Positions 23,256-35,900 of a stretch of DNA of 64,000 nt are shown here, in pieces (the stretch's first letter is position 1; each line of letters starts with the position of its first letter). The notes below the pieces were generated by a model. The model saw nothing but the letters and a program-made list of their open reading frames with translations. It did not search any database and was not told the origin of the DNA. The translations under genes and the position numbers were made by a program. This DNA is from Macrotrachela quadricornifera (lineage: Eukaryota; Rotifera; Eurotatoria; Philodinida; Philodinidae), in the NCBI GenBank assembly GCA_022393335.1, contig JAJEKB010020467.1:179405-243404 (forward strand). The letters run 5' to 3'.

Positions 23256-26052
23256 TTAAAATCTATTTGTAATGTATTTTCTGACATAATAGTCGAGCTC
23301 ATGTTCCTTCGTATATGTGAATAATTCCCGAGATGATATCCAGGCGCATCGATGTACCATTCTTAACCCTACTCTAAATTTCTGTCGAAGTAGTTCCTTT
23401 TGAGTGGCAGGAAGGAAAGGAAACAGACAGAAAAGCCACGCAAAAAAGGGAAAGGAATAAGCGAAGAAGCATTGCCTTAAAACCTGTGAAGAGATATTTT
23501 TATTTCGTTTTAACCATTTCAATTTTACATATGATTTCTGAACTTTTTCTAAACAATTGGCGACAGATAACCTCATGGACAGACTACTCGTCCAGTTGTA
23601 TCCAAGATATTTAAAATTATTCACACAGTTTAGAGGAGTCTTATTCATTAGGATTTTCAAAGCACGTAGATCGACTTGGGAATGAAAAACTTGGAAGACA
23701 GTCTTTGTAATATTTATTGGTTGCTTCCATATTTTGGAATATCTGTACAGATCCTCACATACTTTAGTCCCTTCTTTTTCCAGGAATTTAAGCATGGGCT
23801 CTAGTTTTTTCTCTATTGGTGCTCTGACTAGAACACATACATCGTCTGCAAATATATGCGTCGAAAAAGCTCGTGTTTTTTTAACTAAATCAGCATGGAA
23901 CACAATAAACACGTAAGGACTTAAGCTGCTGCCCTGAGGAAGACCAATCAATATCTCAAATTTTTTAGTAACTAAGTTTCCATAGGCGACATATGCTGAT
24001 CTTTGAGACAGCCACGACCATATTATTTTTAACAATGGTCTAGGTATCTCCATTCGGTTTAATTTTACTAATAATGCTGCATGCCATACCCTATCGTATG
24101 CTTTCTGATAGTCAACGTATATCGGCAGAGTCGGTACATTAGCGGCCAAGTTATTTTGTGCTTCCTGATATATGGAGAGCACTCTAGTTGGAATTAAGCA
24201 ATTAGGTCTAAAACCTGACTGTTCTTCGGGTACGATACTATTTGATTCTGCCCATCGGCGGATTCTTGTAAGCAAAATTTTTTCAAAGATTTTCGAGTGT
24301 GTTGCAAGTAGAGATATAGGTCGCGTTTGATCTGTTCGAGGGATATCTGCTTTTAGCTTATTTAGACTGATAATTTTTGCTGTTTTCCAAACTCCTGGGA
24401 ATCTGGCTTCTTTAAGCCATAGATTAAAGCATTTGCAGAGACAGTGTATGGAGCGTGGGGGAAGTAATTTTATCATATAATTCGATATTGCATCTTTCTC
24501 CGCGGATTTCTTTGGTTTAAGTGAACGAATTGAATCCACTATTTCTTTTACAGTTGTCTGTTCCACTTCCTCTGATACATTATCTAACATTTTGATTATA
24601 TCATGATATTCTTCTTCTATTACAGTATCGTGTGAAAAGTTCTGATCAATGTCAGGTGGTTTATATTGTTCCATATAATATTTATATAGTTCTTGCGCAA
24701 TATTCTCTCTATCTGTTATAACTTTATTACCTATTTTGAGTTTTGAAAATGGGAGGGACTTTGGTTTATATATTTTTCCTAGGTAGGACCAGAAGTTTGA
24801 GTCGTTTTGTATTTTGCTATTTTGAATATTTTCTAAGAACCTAGCCCATCGACTTGATCTATAATTCCATATATCAAACTGTACTTCTCTATTTAGTGTT
24901 CTTAACAATAATCTTTCTGGTTCACGTTCAGTATCATATCTACTTTTTCTGTAGTAGTTGTTTCTTACTCTCCTTAGATCCTTTAATTTGTTCAGAATAT
25001 ATTCGGGTAGGGATGGTCTAAATTTTTCTTTGCTTTTCCATGATGTTACTCGGGTTTTTACCGCTCTCAAAAATAAAGTGTACTTTATGTACCAGTTGTC
25101 TAATTCCATAGTCTTTTGTAATTTTATCCAGAAATTCTGCAATAATGTTATAAGTACTTCGTATTCTTTCCAATTTGTGACGGGGAAATGGACATACGTA
25201 TGAAATTTGATCCTGTTTGAGGTGTATATTATTGGCCAATGGTCACTTGTTCCGAAATGTATTGTTTCTCCTTTTATATCGTATATATTCGTAAAGAGGA
25301 GATCTATATTTCTTCGAGAGCGTTTAGATGAGTTAAAGGAGTTTTTTATATATACGAGATTGTTATCCTCTATCCATTTTTTTTAATATAGAGCCTCGTT
25401 TATCATCTTTTGGGCTTCCCCATTCAACTAGAGAAGCATTAAAATCTCCGGCTATTATTGTGTTATCAATGATAAATTTAGATAGCTCATCTATATTTCT
25501 GTTTTTGTTCGGCGGCCAGTATACTCCAATCACTCTAATTGGTTCGCTCATTCCGTATACATCCATTACTACTGTGTTCGATAATGATGTTTCTATTTCA
25601 ACTGCTTTTAGATTTTTCCCTATACTAATACATACCCCTCCTGAACGATTTGTACCTGCTTGATAAAAGCTGTTATAATCGGGAATTAAAACCTGTTTTT
25701 CTTGTCTACCTACTTCTGTAAAAATGCAGATGGAGGCTTCTACCGAGTGAATCAGATCTATTACCTCTAAACTTCGACTTTTCCATCCTTGAATATTATA
25801 CAGACAGAGTTTCATTGGGTTTGAAAATGATGTATACTTTTTATTCTCAGCATTGGCGGGGAGATTATCCCAATGATTTAATAAAGTATCTAAAGGCATT
25901 GAATGCCACTCTCGTAAATAGTCCGATACTTTTTGTATTATTTTCCTTGAAAATTCCCAGTTTCTTAGTTGCTCTTTATCCTTCTCTACCTTACTAGTTA
26001 CTGTTTGTGGGTGAAAGTTTTTTGCATTAACGTTTAGTATGAAGTTTGACAT
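23256..26052 (-). pseudogene. LINE ORF2, APE endonuclease plus reverse transcriptase, one frameshift
   Basis: Begins MSNFILNVNAKN. The AP-type endonuclease shows NIQGWKSRS, FTEVG, GDFNASLVEWG and, after the frameshift, GTSDHWPI. The reverse transcriptase shows RPISLL, EQSGFRPN, DYQKAYDRVW, GLPQGSSLSP, HIFADDVCVLV (catalytic FADD) and FKYLGYNW; it ends about 50 residues after a basic stretch, with no RNase H seen. The endonuclease frame stops at about 25363 because a run of eight A (minus strand; T run near 25377-25384) has one base too many or too few; beyond it, the reading frame is open through the rest of the endonuclease into the transcriptase. That run is a likely slippage or sequencing-error site, so the copy may be functional. 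Confidence 0.85.
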
Positions 26053-26057
26053 TTAAC

Positions 26058-28082
26058 TTAATTGGTCTCTACCCTTCGGTCATATTCTTCAAATAGGGTT
26101 GGAGTGTCGTTTGATGGTGGCAATATTGAAGATTGATTATTATTAATCATGTTTGGTTGTAATGTTGAAACTGTCTTGTTTGTCTCTCGTGCTTGACTAT
26201 CGTAGTTAAAGCTTGACCGTAAGTTGTCAGCTTGAATATAGAATGGTTTTTGTAAATCTTGTAAGGCAGTTAGAATTTGTTGTTTGAAGTTGATATCTGT
26301 ATCTGGCATATGATTGATGATTGGAATGAGTATTTGTTGAAATATTTTTGTAATTGTTGAGTTGATTTTGCATATGCTGACTTGATGCAATTGTATATTG
26401 CTAGTATTCTTGTTTATTTTGTCGTCAATTTTATTTAGAATAATTTCTTTCATTGAATGGATTTCATTTTTTAATTCCTGTTTGATTTTGATAAGTGTTG
26501 ACGTGCATGACATGTTACTGTAATCGTTGTTACCTGATATTGATTGAGGATTATTACGAAACCATCCATAATTTCCAGTGGTTCTAACGTTGTTAATGTG
26601 GTTAGATAGTGGTGGATAATCATTCTCACTGGTTGGTATTGAGAAGATTGGTTCTTGCTGTTGATGTATTTGTATGTTCTTCCGATTTATTACCCCTTCC
26701 TGAACAGCTTGTTTCACTTCTTGATTAAGTTTCTGTCGATACTTTTGAATAACTTCACAGGCAGGATCGAGTGAGTGATGTTCGAGACCACATTGGGCAC
26801 ATAGTGGTTTGCCTGTACATTTATTAGCATGATTACTGTTAAAATCTTCTAAACATATTCTAAATTTTCGTATACTTGACTTACATGAATACCGTAAATG
26901 TCCAATTTGCCAGCAATTTGTACAAAAGGTTAATTTATTTGACGGTAAATATCTGGTAATTGGATAAAGGCGACTTGCAATTGACAAACGGCCTAATTTT
27001 AAAGCACCTTCATATTCCATCAAGTCTGCGACCGTAAATCTAATATCTTTTGTTGGCCAATTAAACGAATATTTAATTTGTTTAAAATTGTCAGCCGAAC
27101 TTATTGATCGTTTAACTTCCTCAATGATTGTTTGTATTGGAAGTTCTTGTGCGATATATCGCACTACCAATGTAAAACATTCTGGAACATATTTGGGTTT
27201 AATTATTTGGATTTTCTTTTTATTGATTGTTGTTGGCCATTTGTCCGTTATGATAAGCTTGGAGTAGTCTTCCATATTATTAACTCCCAATTTCAAATGA
27301 TACCCACTAAATGATGCGACCGAAAAGGCCTCAATCTTTATATTATTTTTGTCAAGATGTTGTTTGATCATATCACATGCAATAACTGCAGAAGGTAAGT
27401 CTCGTGAAGCTATTGATCTGTCAAAATCAATCATAAAACATGGAAGACTGCTATCAACAGCTCTTTTTAATTGATCCATCGGAATAGAATAATGCTTGAT
27501 ATTGTTTGTTGTTATTAGTGATGTTCCAATATTTGATTTTCTGGGGTTAGCAAACTGAGTCTGAGACGGTGACATCATTTTTGGTGATCCAAAAGATGTT
27601 CGATGTTGTTGTGTTATATCATCACGTCTTGCTTTTTTCTTTTGTTCACTTGATCTGGTGAGTTGTTCACCGCTTCGTTTTGGAGTTGATATTGCTTTAT
27701 CCTGAAGATGGTGGTAATTATCGGGTGTTATCAATAAATTATCATTCATATAACCTGATTTGTTATTTATTAACTGACTCATCATATTTGTTTGTGATGG
27801 CATATTGAAAACCTTTTTGTTTATTTTATTCTGATAAGTAAATTGGTCCTGTTGGACTGGAACATAATATTGACCATTGACTTTAATCATCTGAACCTGT
27901 TGTATTTCACCGACTGATGTATTCGGTGTTTCCTCCACAGAGGTTATTAGAATTTGTTGTCTGTTATTTATATTTTGATTCATATCATCATTTGTTGTTG
28001 TACCCTCTTCACTGGAATCACTTTTATGTTTGCTATATCCAGTTGTTCCATTAGATCCTTTTTGTTGTTTTTTTGGGCCCAT
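26058..28082 (-). CDS. LINE ORF1, gag-like RNA-binding protein
   Basis: An intact 674 aa frame. The N-terminal third is Gln/Asn/Ser-rich with a basic patch (KKKARRDD). A middle region of about residues 205-380 may be an RNA-recognition-like fold. Zinc knuckles follow near residues 390-450: CTNCWQIGHLRYSC (CX2CX4HX4C), a middle one that lacks one cysteine, and CAQCGLEHHSLDPAC. The C-terminal part is low in complexity with a possible coiled coil (NEIHSMKEIILNKIDDKI). In this class ORF1 packages element RNA into ribonucleoprotein. The stop is followed after 5 nt by the ORF2 ATG, consistent with reinitiation of translation. Confidence 0.85.
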   Translation of the reverse strand: MGPKKQQKGSNGTTGYSKHKSDSSEEGTTTNDDMNQNINNRQQILITSVEETPNTSVGEIQQVQMIKVNGQYYVPVQQDQFTYQNKINKKVFNMPSQTNMMSQLINNKSGYMNDNLLITPDNYHHLQDKAISTPKRSGEQLTRSSEQKKKARRDDITQQHRTSFGSPKMMSPSQTQFANPRKSNIGTSLITTNNIKHYSIPMDQLKRAVDSSLPCFMIDFDRSIASRDLPSAVIACDMIKQHLDKNNIKIEAFSVASFSGYHLKLGVNNMEDYSKLIITDKWPTTINKKKIQIIKPKYVPECFTLVVRYIAQELPIQTIIEEVKRSISSADNFKQIKYSFNWPTKDIRFTVADLMEYEGALKLGRLSIASRLYPITRYLPSNKLTFCTNCWQIGHLRYSCKSSIRKFRICLEDFNSNHANKCTGKPLCAQCGLEHHSLDPACEVIQKYRQKLNQEVKQAVQEGVINRKNIQIHQQQEPIFSIPTSENDYPPLSNHINNVRTTGNYGWFRNNPQSISGNNDYSNMSCTSTLIKIKQELKNEIHSMKEIILNKIDDKINKNTSNIQLHQVSICKINSTITKIFQQILIPIINHMPDTDINFKQQILTALQDLQKPFYIQADNLRSSFNYDSQARETNKTVSTLQPNMINNNQSSILPPSNDTPTLFEEYDRRVETN

Positions 28083-28240
28083 GTTGAACCCTCTAATCCC
28101 AAAAAGGAGAAAAAGAGGGGAATTTTCTTCTCTTCTGAGACCAAAAGAGAAATATTACAAGATGAGGATGTGGAACGCGATAGAACGAAAATACGTCTAA
28201 CCGCTAAGTATACGAAAAGAGGAATGACGATAATAAGGGT

Positions 28241-29303
28241 GTTAGACACATCATCTTTATAATAACCATTATTATATTTCTAGTTCTTAATAAACTCATT
28301 TTTCAATAATTCTAATCTGTCAACAATGCAAAAGTCGAATATATATTATTTTTTGTGGTTTATTTCTATATGTTTGAATGGAACTCGATGAGCCGATCAC
28401 AAATACATAGTTTTCTAATAGTTTTAAATACTATTTTGACCCGAAAAATTAGCAAAAAAAAGCCACGGAGAATGTATAATTCGAAGAAAAGACAATTTTT
28501 TTGCTTTGTGTTTTTTCTTTTAAGTTCAAAAATATTCTTTCTTGATAAATAGTATAAAACTGAATTTAGAAAAATAACATTCATGGTTTTTGATATAAAA
28601 TTCGATATCAGAATGTAATTAATGAAAATAAAATTTCAAAGTGGTCTCCAACGAGTTTCCAAATCACGTAGGATATCCTAGATTAGGATTCGAGTATTTT
28701 CCAAAAATATTCGCTCATAGGTTAGACCAAGTTAGACCAACATGAGACCAAGATAGAACTCGTCGAGCTCTATCGAATGCACTATTTACTTTCTCAAAAA
28801 GACCCTTCCTTCAGGTAAAAAATGCAAATTACTAGTAAAAAATAGGTAAAAAGTCAAAATAATGTAGTAAAACTTGTAGGGATTCGCTCATAGGTTAGAC
28901 CAAACGCTGAAAATTTAGGAATGGATAGAGTTTGGCAAGCTCTATCGAATGAATACCTTGGTTGCTATATTCGAATAAGTTATAGTGTAGTAAATGACTT
29001 ATTAGTAACTTTTTACTAATGAATATACTAAATTATTTTTCGTATGCACTTAAATTTTAGATCAACTTAGACCAGCATTAGATCAAGATGGAAGCCGATG
29101 AGCATTATCGAATGAATTGGTTGGTTGATGCATCTGAGGGAGCAATCATTGAGAGTATCTTTTATAAATAAATAAAAATCAGATATTGTATTTTGAAAAA
29201 ATTCATTTATTGAGTGAAAACGTTAGAAAGTAAAATATTCATTTTGAATAGTAATAAAGAGTTGAAAGAAAACGACTAAGTAGAAAAAAATTCATAAATA
29301 TAT
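28241..29303. repeat. spacer with diverged repeats of a TTAGACCA / TATCGAATG unit
   Basis: At least three diverged copies of a block of about 150-220 bp containing GGTTAGACCAA, then GATAGA(A/G), then AGCTCTATCGAATG are seen near 28715-28790, 28890-28960 and 29060-29120. No coding frame is recognised. A decayed tandem repeat is likely but its unit is not sharply defined. Confidence 0.4.
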
Positions 29304-30160
29304 TTATACAGTAAAAATATCGTCTATAACAGTTTTGAATTTACGTATCGGTTGGCGTACTTTGTGGATGAGGTATGTGCCTATATATGAAATTATAGCG
29401 ATAACAATGGTTAATAAGGCAGCTAGAGCATATAATAACATATCATGAATTGCTAATAATTGCTTCGATGCAAAAACTGTTGACAGTTCCTTAATAGAGT
29501 GTTGTGACTGTTGTTGATAAGATGATATCAGTGTTTCACTCATATTCCTTAATGGTATGATGAAGCTTGATAAATGTCTAAACTTCGATGCAATATTTGA
29601 TTTAACAATAATTCGATGTTGTGTACATGACGACGCAGATAATTGAATATCAGCACACGTTATTGTTTTGTCGCATGGCATACGTACGATTGCTGATTTC
29701 GATATTGATAATGTTTCGCTTAATTCTTTTGAGGTAACCTGACAATACTCAGTTTGACGAATGTTAAAAAACAACAAAATATCATTGCCAATGTTAATGA
29801 CATCTTGATCGATATGTTGCGATCGGCTAACTGTACATGCATCTGTGACTGATTCGTTATCATCAAATAATTGAGATACACATAAAGACTTAGATAATGA
29901 CATGGAGATAGGAATCTGTCTACATTGGACGATAGATGAGAAGATACACTGTTTAATATCAGCTTCATTATTCCATGTAACTAATGTTTGATCGATCGAA
30001 TTATTTCCAATTATTCTTGGAAGACTCGAGTAAATATATTTATCGCCATTGGAAACAATTGGTAGTGGAGTTAAACGATAACTTAGAAAATACGTAGTTA
30101 TATCAGCTAAAATTCGTAGAAATAATGTGGATATAGTTAAGCAGGGTCAAGAAGGTAGTG
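29304..30160 (-). pseudogene. Env/fusion-glycoprotein-like C-terminal fragment
   Basis: On the minus strand the frame is open from about 30145 down to the stop at 29304, about 280 codons; no good start is seen because it runs upstream into a stop, so this is a 5'-truncated remnant. It has about eight spaced cysteines, a long segment with heptad-like spacing, then one hydrophobic segment (LLYALAALLTIVIAIISYIG) and a short basic tail. That layout is like the membrane-proximal part of Env/F proteins captured by insect and rotifer LTR retrotransposons. No LTRs, gag or pol are seen nearby. Alternative: an unrelated single-pass membrane protein. Origin is inference. Confidence 0.45.
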
Positions 30161-30284
30161 AATTTTGACAATTCATTGAACAACGGCGTAATCCGAATAT
30201 AGATTGCGCAGTAACTGTTTAGAGGATAATAGCTAATGATTTTTTAGCATTCTCAATTGTCTGTATGTGATCGAATTTTGAAAA

Positions 30285-30468
30285 CTAACATTGCATGTCC
30301 TAGTGGAACAGTATCACTAGAATCATCATCATCTTTAAATAGCAATGCATAAAGTAATATTTGCTTTTGTCGAGGCAACTTCTTAATTACACCACCAGTT
30401 GCATCTATGTGAATATAAGAATAATTTTCTGTAGTAAAATATCTTATATATCGTCTAATCTATGCTTC
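30285..30468 (-). pseudogene. DDE-transposase-like fragment
   Basis: About 58 codons on the minus strand containing YSYIHIDATGGVIKKLP and ILLYALLFKDDDDSSDT, ending at a stop. A first catalytic Asp in a HIDATG context followed by a basic strand is typical of several MULE/NOF-like DDE transposases. Truncated on both sides, with its upstream end next to the giant element that starts at 30481. Confidence 0.45.
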
Positions 30469-30594
30469 GGAGTATAAATTAGGGGTGGCACTTTACTTTT
30501 ACTTTACCAAAGTAAAGTAAATAAATTATTTACTATTTACTTTTGTAAAGTAAATAAAAATTATTTACTATTTACTTTGGCTAACTACATATCA

Positions 30595-30925
30595 ATCTTA
30601 TTATGAGGATATCCATAGGCCCTCATGTAATATATTACGAGGGTACCCATAGGTTCTCAACTGCTAAACTATGATAGTATCCTTATGTCCTCAACTACTA
30701 TATCTTGAGGGTAGCCTTAAGTCCTCAACTGCTATATATTGGGGATACCCTTAAGCCCTCATATGCCATATATTGGGGTACCTTTAAGTTCTCAACAACT
30801 ATATTATGGGGGTACCCTTAGGTTCTCATATGGTATATATTGGAGTACCCTTAAGTCCTCAACTACTATATATTGGGGCACCCTTAGGTCCTCAACTGCT
30901 ATACTATAAGAGTCTCCTTCGCTCG
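30595..30925. repeat. minisatellite arm, left
   Basis: Tandem units around GGGTACCCTTAGGTCCTCAA and CTATATATTGG, period roughly 35-40 bp by eye. Orientation is opposite to the arrays at 31650-31985 and 36685-37010. Confidence 0.7.
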
Positions 30926-31649
30926 TTAAGTTGGGGATAGCACCATATATTTGCTTTACGAATAACTGAGTATTTATCGCAAATTATTGATCGCGCCGTC
31001 CGCTTTTCTACTAGTGAAAAAATGGGCCAATCAGATGGCAGCAAATTATAACTCGCTTATTTTATGGATAACCGTGTAAGATCCTATGAGGACTTCCGTA
31101 GAGCATCCTTGATAACCTTAAGTTGTCCTGAACAATCCCATGATCCGTCGTTATCTTGATGGAAAAAAATGCCTCGCAATCTGATTGGGTGAAACTCTTT
31201 TGTAACAGCCAATCAGATTTTGTGGCCCTTTTTCTCGATCAAGATACGGGCGCGCCATAGGACTGTTTGTGCCAACTTGGGGTTATCAATGGTGGTTTAC
31301 GAAAGTCCTCACAGAATCTTTGACAGTTGTCCGCTAAATAAGAGAGTTACAATTTGCTGCTATCCGATTTGCTAAAAAGTTTCTGTAACAGCCAATCAGA
31401 TTTCAAGTCGTTTTTGTCGATAAAGATACGGGTACATCAGAGGGTTGTTCGGGACAATTGGAGGTGATCAAGGATGCTGTACAAAAGTCCTCATAGAATC
31501 TTCCACGGTTATCCGTGTAATAATTGGGTTACAATTTGCTGCCATCAGATTGGTGCATTTTCCCATGAATAGAAAAGCGGAGACAGCGACCAGCATTTTC
31601 CGATAGGTACGTAGTTATTAAGAAAGTAAAAATATCGTGCCATCTCTAA

Positions 31650-31985
31650 GTTGAGGACTTAAGGATACTCTCGTAGTATAGTCGATGAGGACGCAAGGGC
31701 ACTTTTATAGAATAGCAGTTGAAGATCCAAGGATACGCCCATGTTAAAGTAGTTGAGGAGCGAAGGGTGCTCCCATAATATAGTAGATGAGGACCCAAGC
31801 GTACCCCTACAGTATTGTAATTGCACACACATGGGTACCCCGATAGTATACCAGTTGAGGACCTACGAATATCCCAATAATATTGCACATGAGGACCTAT
31901 GGGTACCCCCATAATATAGTAGTTGAGGACCTGACGATACCTCCAATATATAGCAGATGAGGACCTAAGGATACCCCCATAATAT
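31650..31985. repeat. minisatellite arm, right part 1
   Basis: Tandem units around GAGGACCTAAGGATACCCCC and ATAATATAGTAGTTGAGGA. The long open frame on the opposite strand, with repeated YY and RSST words, is an artefact of this array. Confidence 0.7.
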
Positions 31986-32955
31986 AACAAGTGTTCGTCT
32001 AAAGGCTCGCTCAGCTCTTTCTCGTAGAAATCATGTTTCTAAACTACCATCAAGCTATTCATTTATAAGGTTAAAAAAATCGAAGTCAGATTCAAGTTGC
32101 TCGACACCAACTGCTTTTGACTACACTTCATAAAAACAAATGCTTTTTGTTAAAAATTTTATCGTTTGTTTAAAAAACGGATCCTTAAAAAAATTTTGAA
32201 AAACTAACATCAGACTCGAACTCCTCGACCTCGATTACCCTTCGATCAACCCTTATAAAAAAATTTATTTTTGCAAAAAAAGTGTTCCTTTGTGTAAAAT
32301 AGTGCATCCAAAAAAAAATATTTAAAAACTAACATCAGATTCGGATTCCTTGACCCCGATTACCTTTCGGTCAACCCTAATAAATCATTTTGATATGAAT
32401 GCAGTGGTTGATTAAGACATTTAATTCGAATATTATATTGAATTGTAGAAGATAAAGAGTTCATTTAAATCGTTGATAATGACCGCGTTAAATAAAAAAT
32501 GGTCGAAATATTGGAATTAAATGTCTTAATCAACCACTGCATTCATATCAAAATTAAATAGTCTTACTCATTATTCATTTAGACCTTATAAATAATTTCT
32601 TTTTTGCAACAAAAGTGGTTTTCTGTGTAAAAAATAGATCCAAAAGAATTTTCGAAAAACTGACATTAGATTCGAGTTCCTCGGTCCAGATTACCCGTTA
32701 GTGAAGCTTTATAGAAAATCTCAATAGAATGTTTTTTTGACCTTGTGTGGACACACAAGCAATCAAACAAACAATTTATTCTTGCAAGACTCTTCTCTAC
32801 GAGAAAGAGAATAATAATCAGCAATGGTGTTTATCATCCACCATGATGAAATCATCGTTTCGTGAAAAAACACCTATTTTCGATGAAAAATACCAAACCT
32901 CACCAATTCCTAACATCAATTGATCAATGCTGATACCATAACAATCACCAATGGT

Positions 32956-35900
32956 CAGGGATGGGCGAGTCCGAGTCATGACTCGGACTCGAGTCGCTTT
33001 TTTTTAATGACTCGGACTCGAAAAATAATAGGTGTTGACTCGATGTTGTGACTCGAGTCATGCTTTTAACAAAAATTTCGCCTACTGTTTTAGAAAAACC
33101 TGAATTTTTTGTATAAAATTCCTCACTGCGTGTGCACGTTTATACAATAAAATAAATAAGAAATTTCTATTGCATCGTACATGCTCGCTATCACTTTGGT
33201 CAATGTGTTTCCTTTATTAAATCTTAATTCAATTAGTCGTTTTATAGACAACTAGACATGCGTATTCTATTCACTAACAGCTTTGATTGTATAATTAACT
33301 GATCATACACTTATTTGTTTCGCTAAACATTAATTTCTTTAATTTTTGTATACAAGCAATTATCGTTAAAGAGAGACTATGTGTATCGTGTAAAAATATC
33401 GGAAGAGATTTGAACATATCATTAATAAAAAATTTTGATAGTCAAAAGTACACAATTCATAATTGAACATATTGGTGAGTGTAAAAAAGAATCTTGATAT
33501 ACATATATATAAATTTGCTAAATAAAGTATGGTTGTACCATGTCAGATCCTGGTAGTTCATCAACGACGCAAAACTACTTACTTTCACAAAATGAAGAAA
33601 ACGAGTCGAAACAATCTGTTCTAAAAAATTTCTTTATCAATGTACAAGTAAAACAGCCAAATTTATGGCATGGTAAATGTTTACAATGTTCACAAATTGT
33701 TTCCGATAAATATGGTACTACATCTAATTTTGTACGACATATGAAAAGAAAACATAATATTCTATATGAAGAATGGTTAGTTAAAAAGAATGTTAATACT
33801 GATAAAAAACAACGAACGCTTGATGATATGATTAAACGAAAAACAAGCAAATATTCATCAACTGATTTACAACAAGTTAAGTTAACTGAATCCATAATAA
33901 AAGATTTAATAATTGAATGTGGTTTGCCAATATCATTAGTTGATCAAGATGGTTTTAAAAATTTTATGAATACAGTAGACCCAATGTATTCACTTTTAAG
34001 TCGTCGGCAAATAACTCGTGATAAACTACCAAAATTACATGATAAAATGACTATGAAATTAAAAACATTATGTAATAATGCTGAATATGTTTCAGTAACT
34101 TTAGATGTATGGAATGACAGACGTTTACGTTCTTATATTGGTATTACATTGCATATATTTGTCGATGATAATTTAAAATCATATTTATTATCATTTGCAC
34201 CATTAAAAGGCCACCATACGGCTGATGTATTATTAGTTGAATTTGAAAAAGTGATTAACTATTATCACATTGAGAACAAATTAGTACGTTTAATTACCGA
34301 CAATGCTTCCAACAATTTGAAAGCATTTAATGATATTTTACTTCCAGGTTTTGAATCTTATTTTGAAAATGATGAATATAATACTGAAGAAAATGATCTA
34401 ACACAAGATGTTAATGATGAATATGAAGAAATTTCTGACAATGATTCAGATGATAAATTTCAATTGGTACCATTAGATGAAAATATTATTCAATGTCTTA
34501 GTGAAAATTTAGAATTATTACGATTGCCATGTTTTTGCCATACATTACAGCTTGTGGTCAATGATGGTATCAAACATGCATCTAATGCAACTGCTGCCTT
34601 AACAAAAGTTGCAAAAATTGCCAAACTTAGTCACAGCAGCACTTTATTTGCTGAACAATTAGAAAATTTACAAACAACTATACCACGAGCAACAAAATGC
34701 CGTTGGAATAGCCAGTATTTGACCGTTGTTGCTGTTTCAGAGATATCATTAAAAACACTTAATGATATTTTAATTAAATTAGATAGAAAAGAATTATGTA
34801 TTACAGAAAAGAACAAGGAAGTTCTTGATGAATTTATGACATTACTATACTTATTTAATGAAGCAACAATTTTAACTCGAGCTGATCAAACGATTACTAT
34901 TAGTATGGTTGGACCTATTCTTCTTAATTTATTAAGTGATCTTGAACAGGAAAGAAAAAAATCCAAACGTGTTTATTCAATGTGTGATGCATTAATTTCT
35001 TCATTAAAAACACGTTTTGGTGGTTTTTATAAACATTTCTCCATCGAAACAGATAATTGCAAAGTCAAAATTAATACGAATGCCAATACATCATATTTAT
35101 ATGGTGATCCAATATTTTTAATGAGTGCAGTTTTAGATGGTCGTTTTAAGTTTCAATGGATCAATGATTGTGTCTTATTATCTGACTTAATTAAAACCAA
35201 TGTTATTTCAAATATTAAACAATATCTTATTGAAGCAACAATAAAACTTAATTTAAAAGATAAAATTAGTAATGCTGATGTTCAGATTATAACTGAAGAA
35301 GCTGGAAACACCGATTCAAATATACCATCTTCAGGTAAAGAAAAGAAAAAATGTTTATTTCCTACTTTAGGAACTGGTTCATTTAAAAAAGCAAAAGTTG
35401 GTAATACAACATCTAAATCGGTTTTAGATGAACTTGATTGTTTTTTAAAAGAAGATAATATGGCAAGTGATCTTATTTTTAAAAATTCAAGTTCATATCA
35501 ATCTCTTTATCATTTGGCAAGAAAAATTATGTGTGTTCCTGTTACATCAGCACCAATTGAACGAGTATTTTCTCAAAGCGGTCTTCTGATGAGACCACAT
35601 CGTTCAAAATTTTCTCAAGCCAATATTTGCATTTTAACATCTTTGAAGTGCAATAAGACATTATTGTAAATGTTGATATGTATTTATTTAGGAAATTTAA
35701 GTTTAGCTTTTTTTTGTACTATATAACCTTCTTTTTGATATGTTATGTAATTGTATAAAAGGAAAGAATTAATTTTGCTGTTCTTATTTTCTCGATATTT
35801 CTAAGATAGTTATGTCATTTAAAAAAATATGATAATTCATTTTGTGCACATAAAGCTGATAAAAGTAACGCAGGATAAGAAACCTACTCTCAAATTCTTT

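Larger units (their letters stand above)
22851..28226 (-). mobile_element. nearly complete non-LTR retrotransposon, two ORFs
   Basis: On the minus strand the element runs from about 28226 (5' end) to an A-tract, seen as T8 at 22851-22858 on the plus strand. Flanks carry a 13-14 bp duplication differing at one base: ACGATAACAAGGGT at 22838-22851 and ACGATAATAAGGGT at 28227-28240. ORF1 is followed 5 nt later by the ORF2 start. The 3' UTR is about 400 bp. Endonuclease plus reverse transcriptase with a zinc-knuckle ORF1 fits the I/Jockey side of APE-type LINEs; the exact clade cannot be set by eye. Close flanks and nearly intact ORFs suggest a fairly recent insertion. Confidence 0.85.

Noticed and set aside
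23256..25142. Reading the reverse transcriptase as a separate gene starting at MQNFWIKLQ
   Set aside because: The same frame is open upstream through the rest of the endonuclease to the A8 frameshift, so it is part of ORF2.
31646..31990. A 114-codon frame with repeated Tyr and RSST words
   Set aside because: Lies wholly within the minisatellite array and repeats with its period; no start context or homology.
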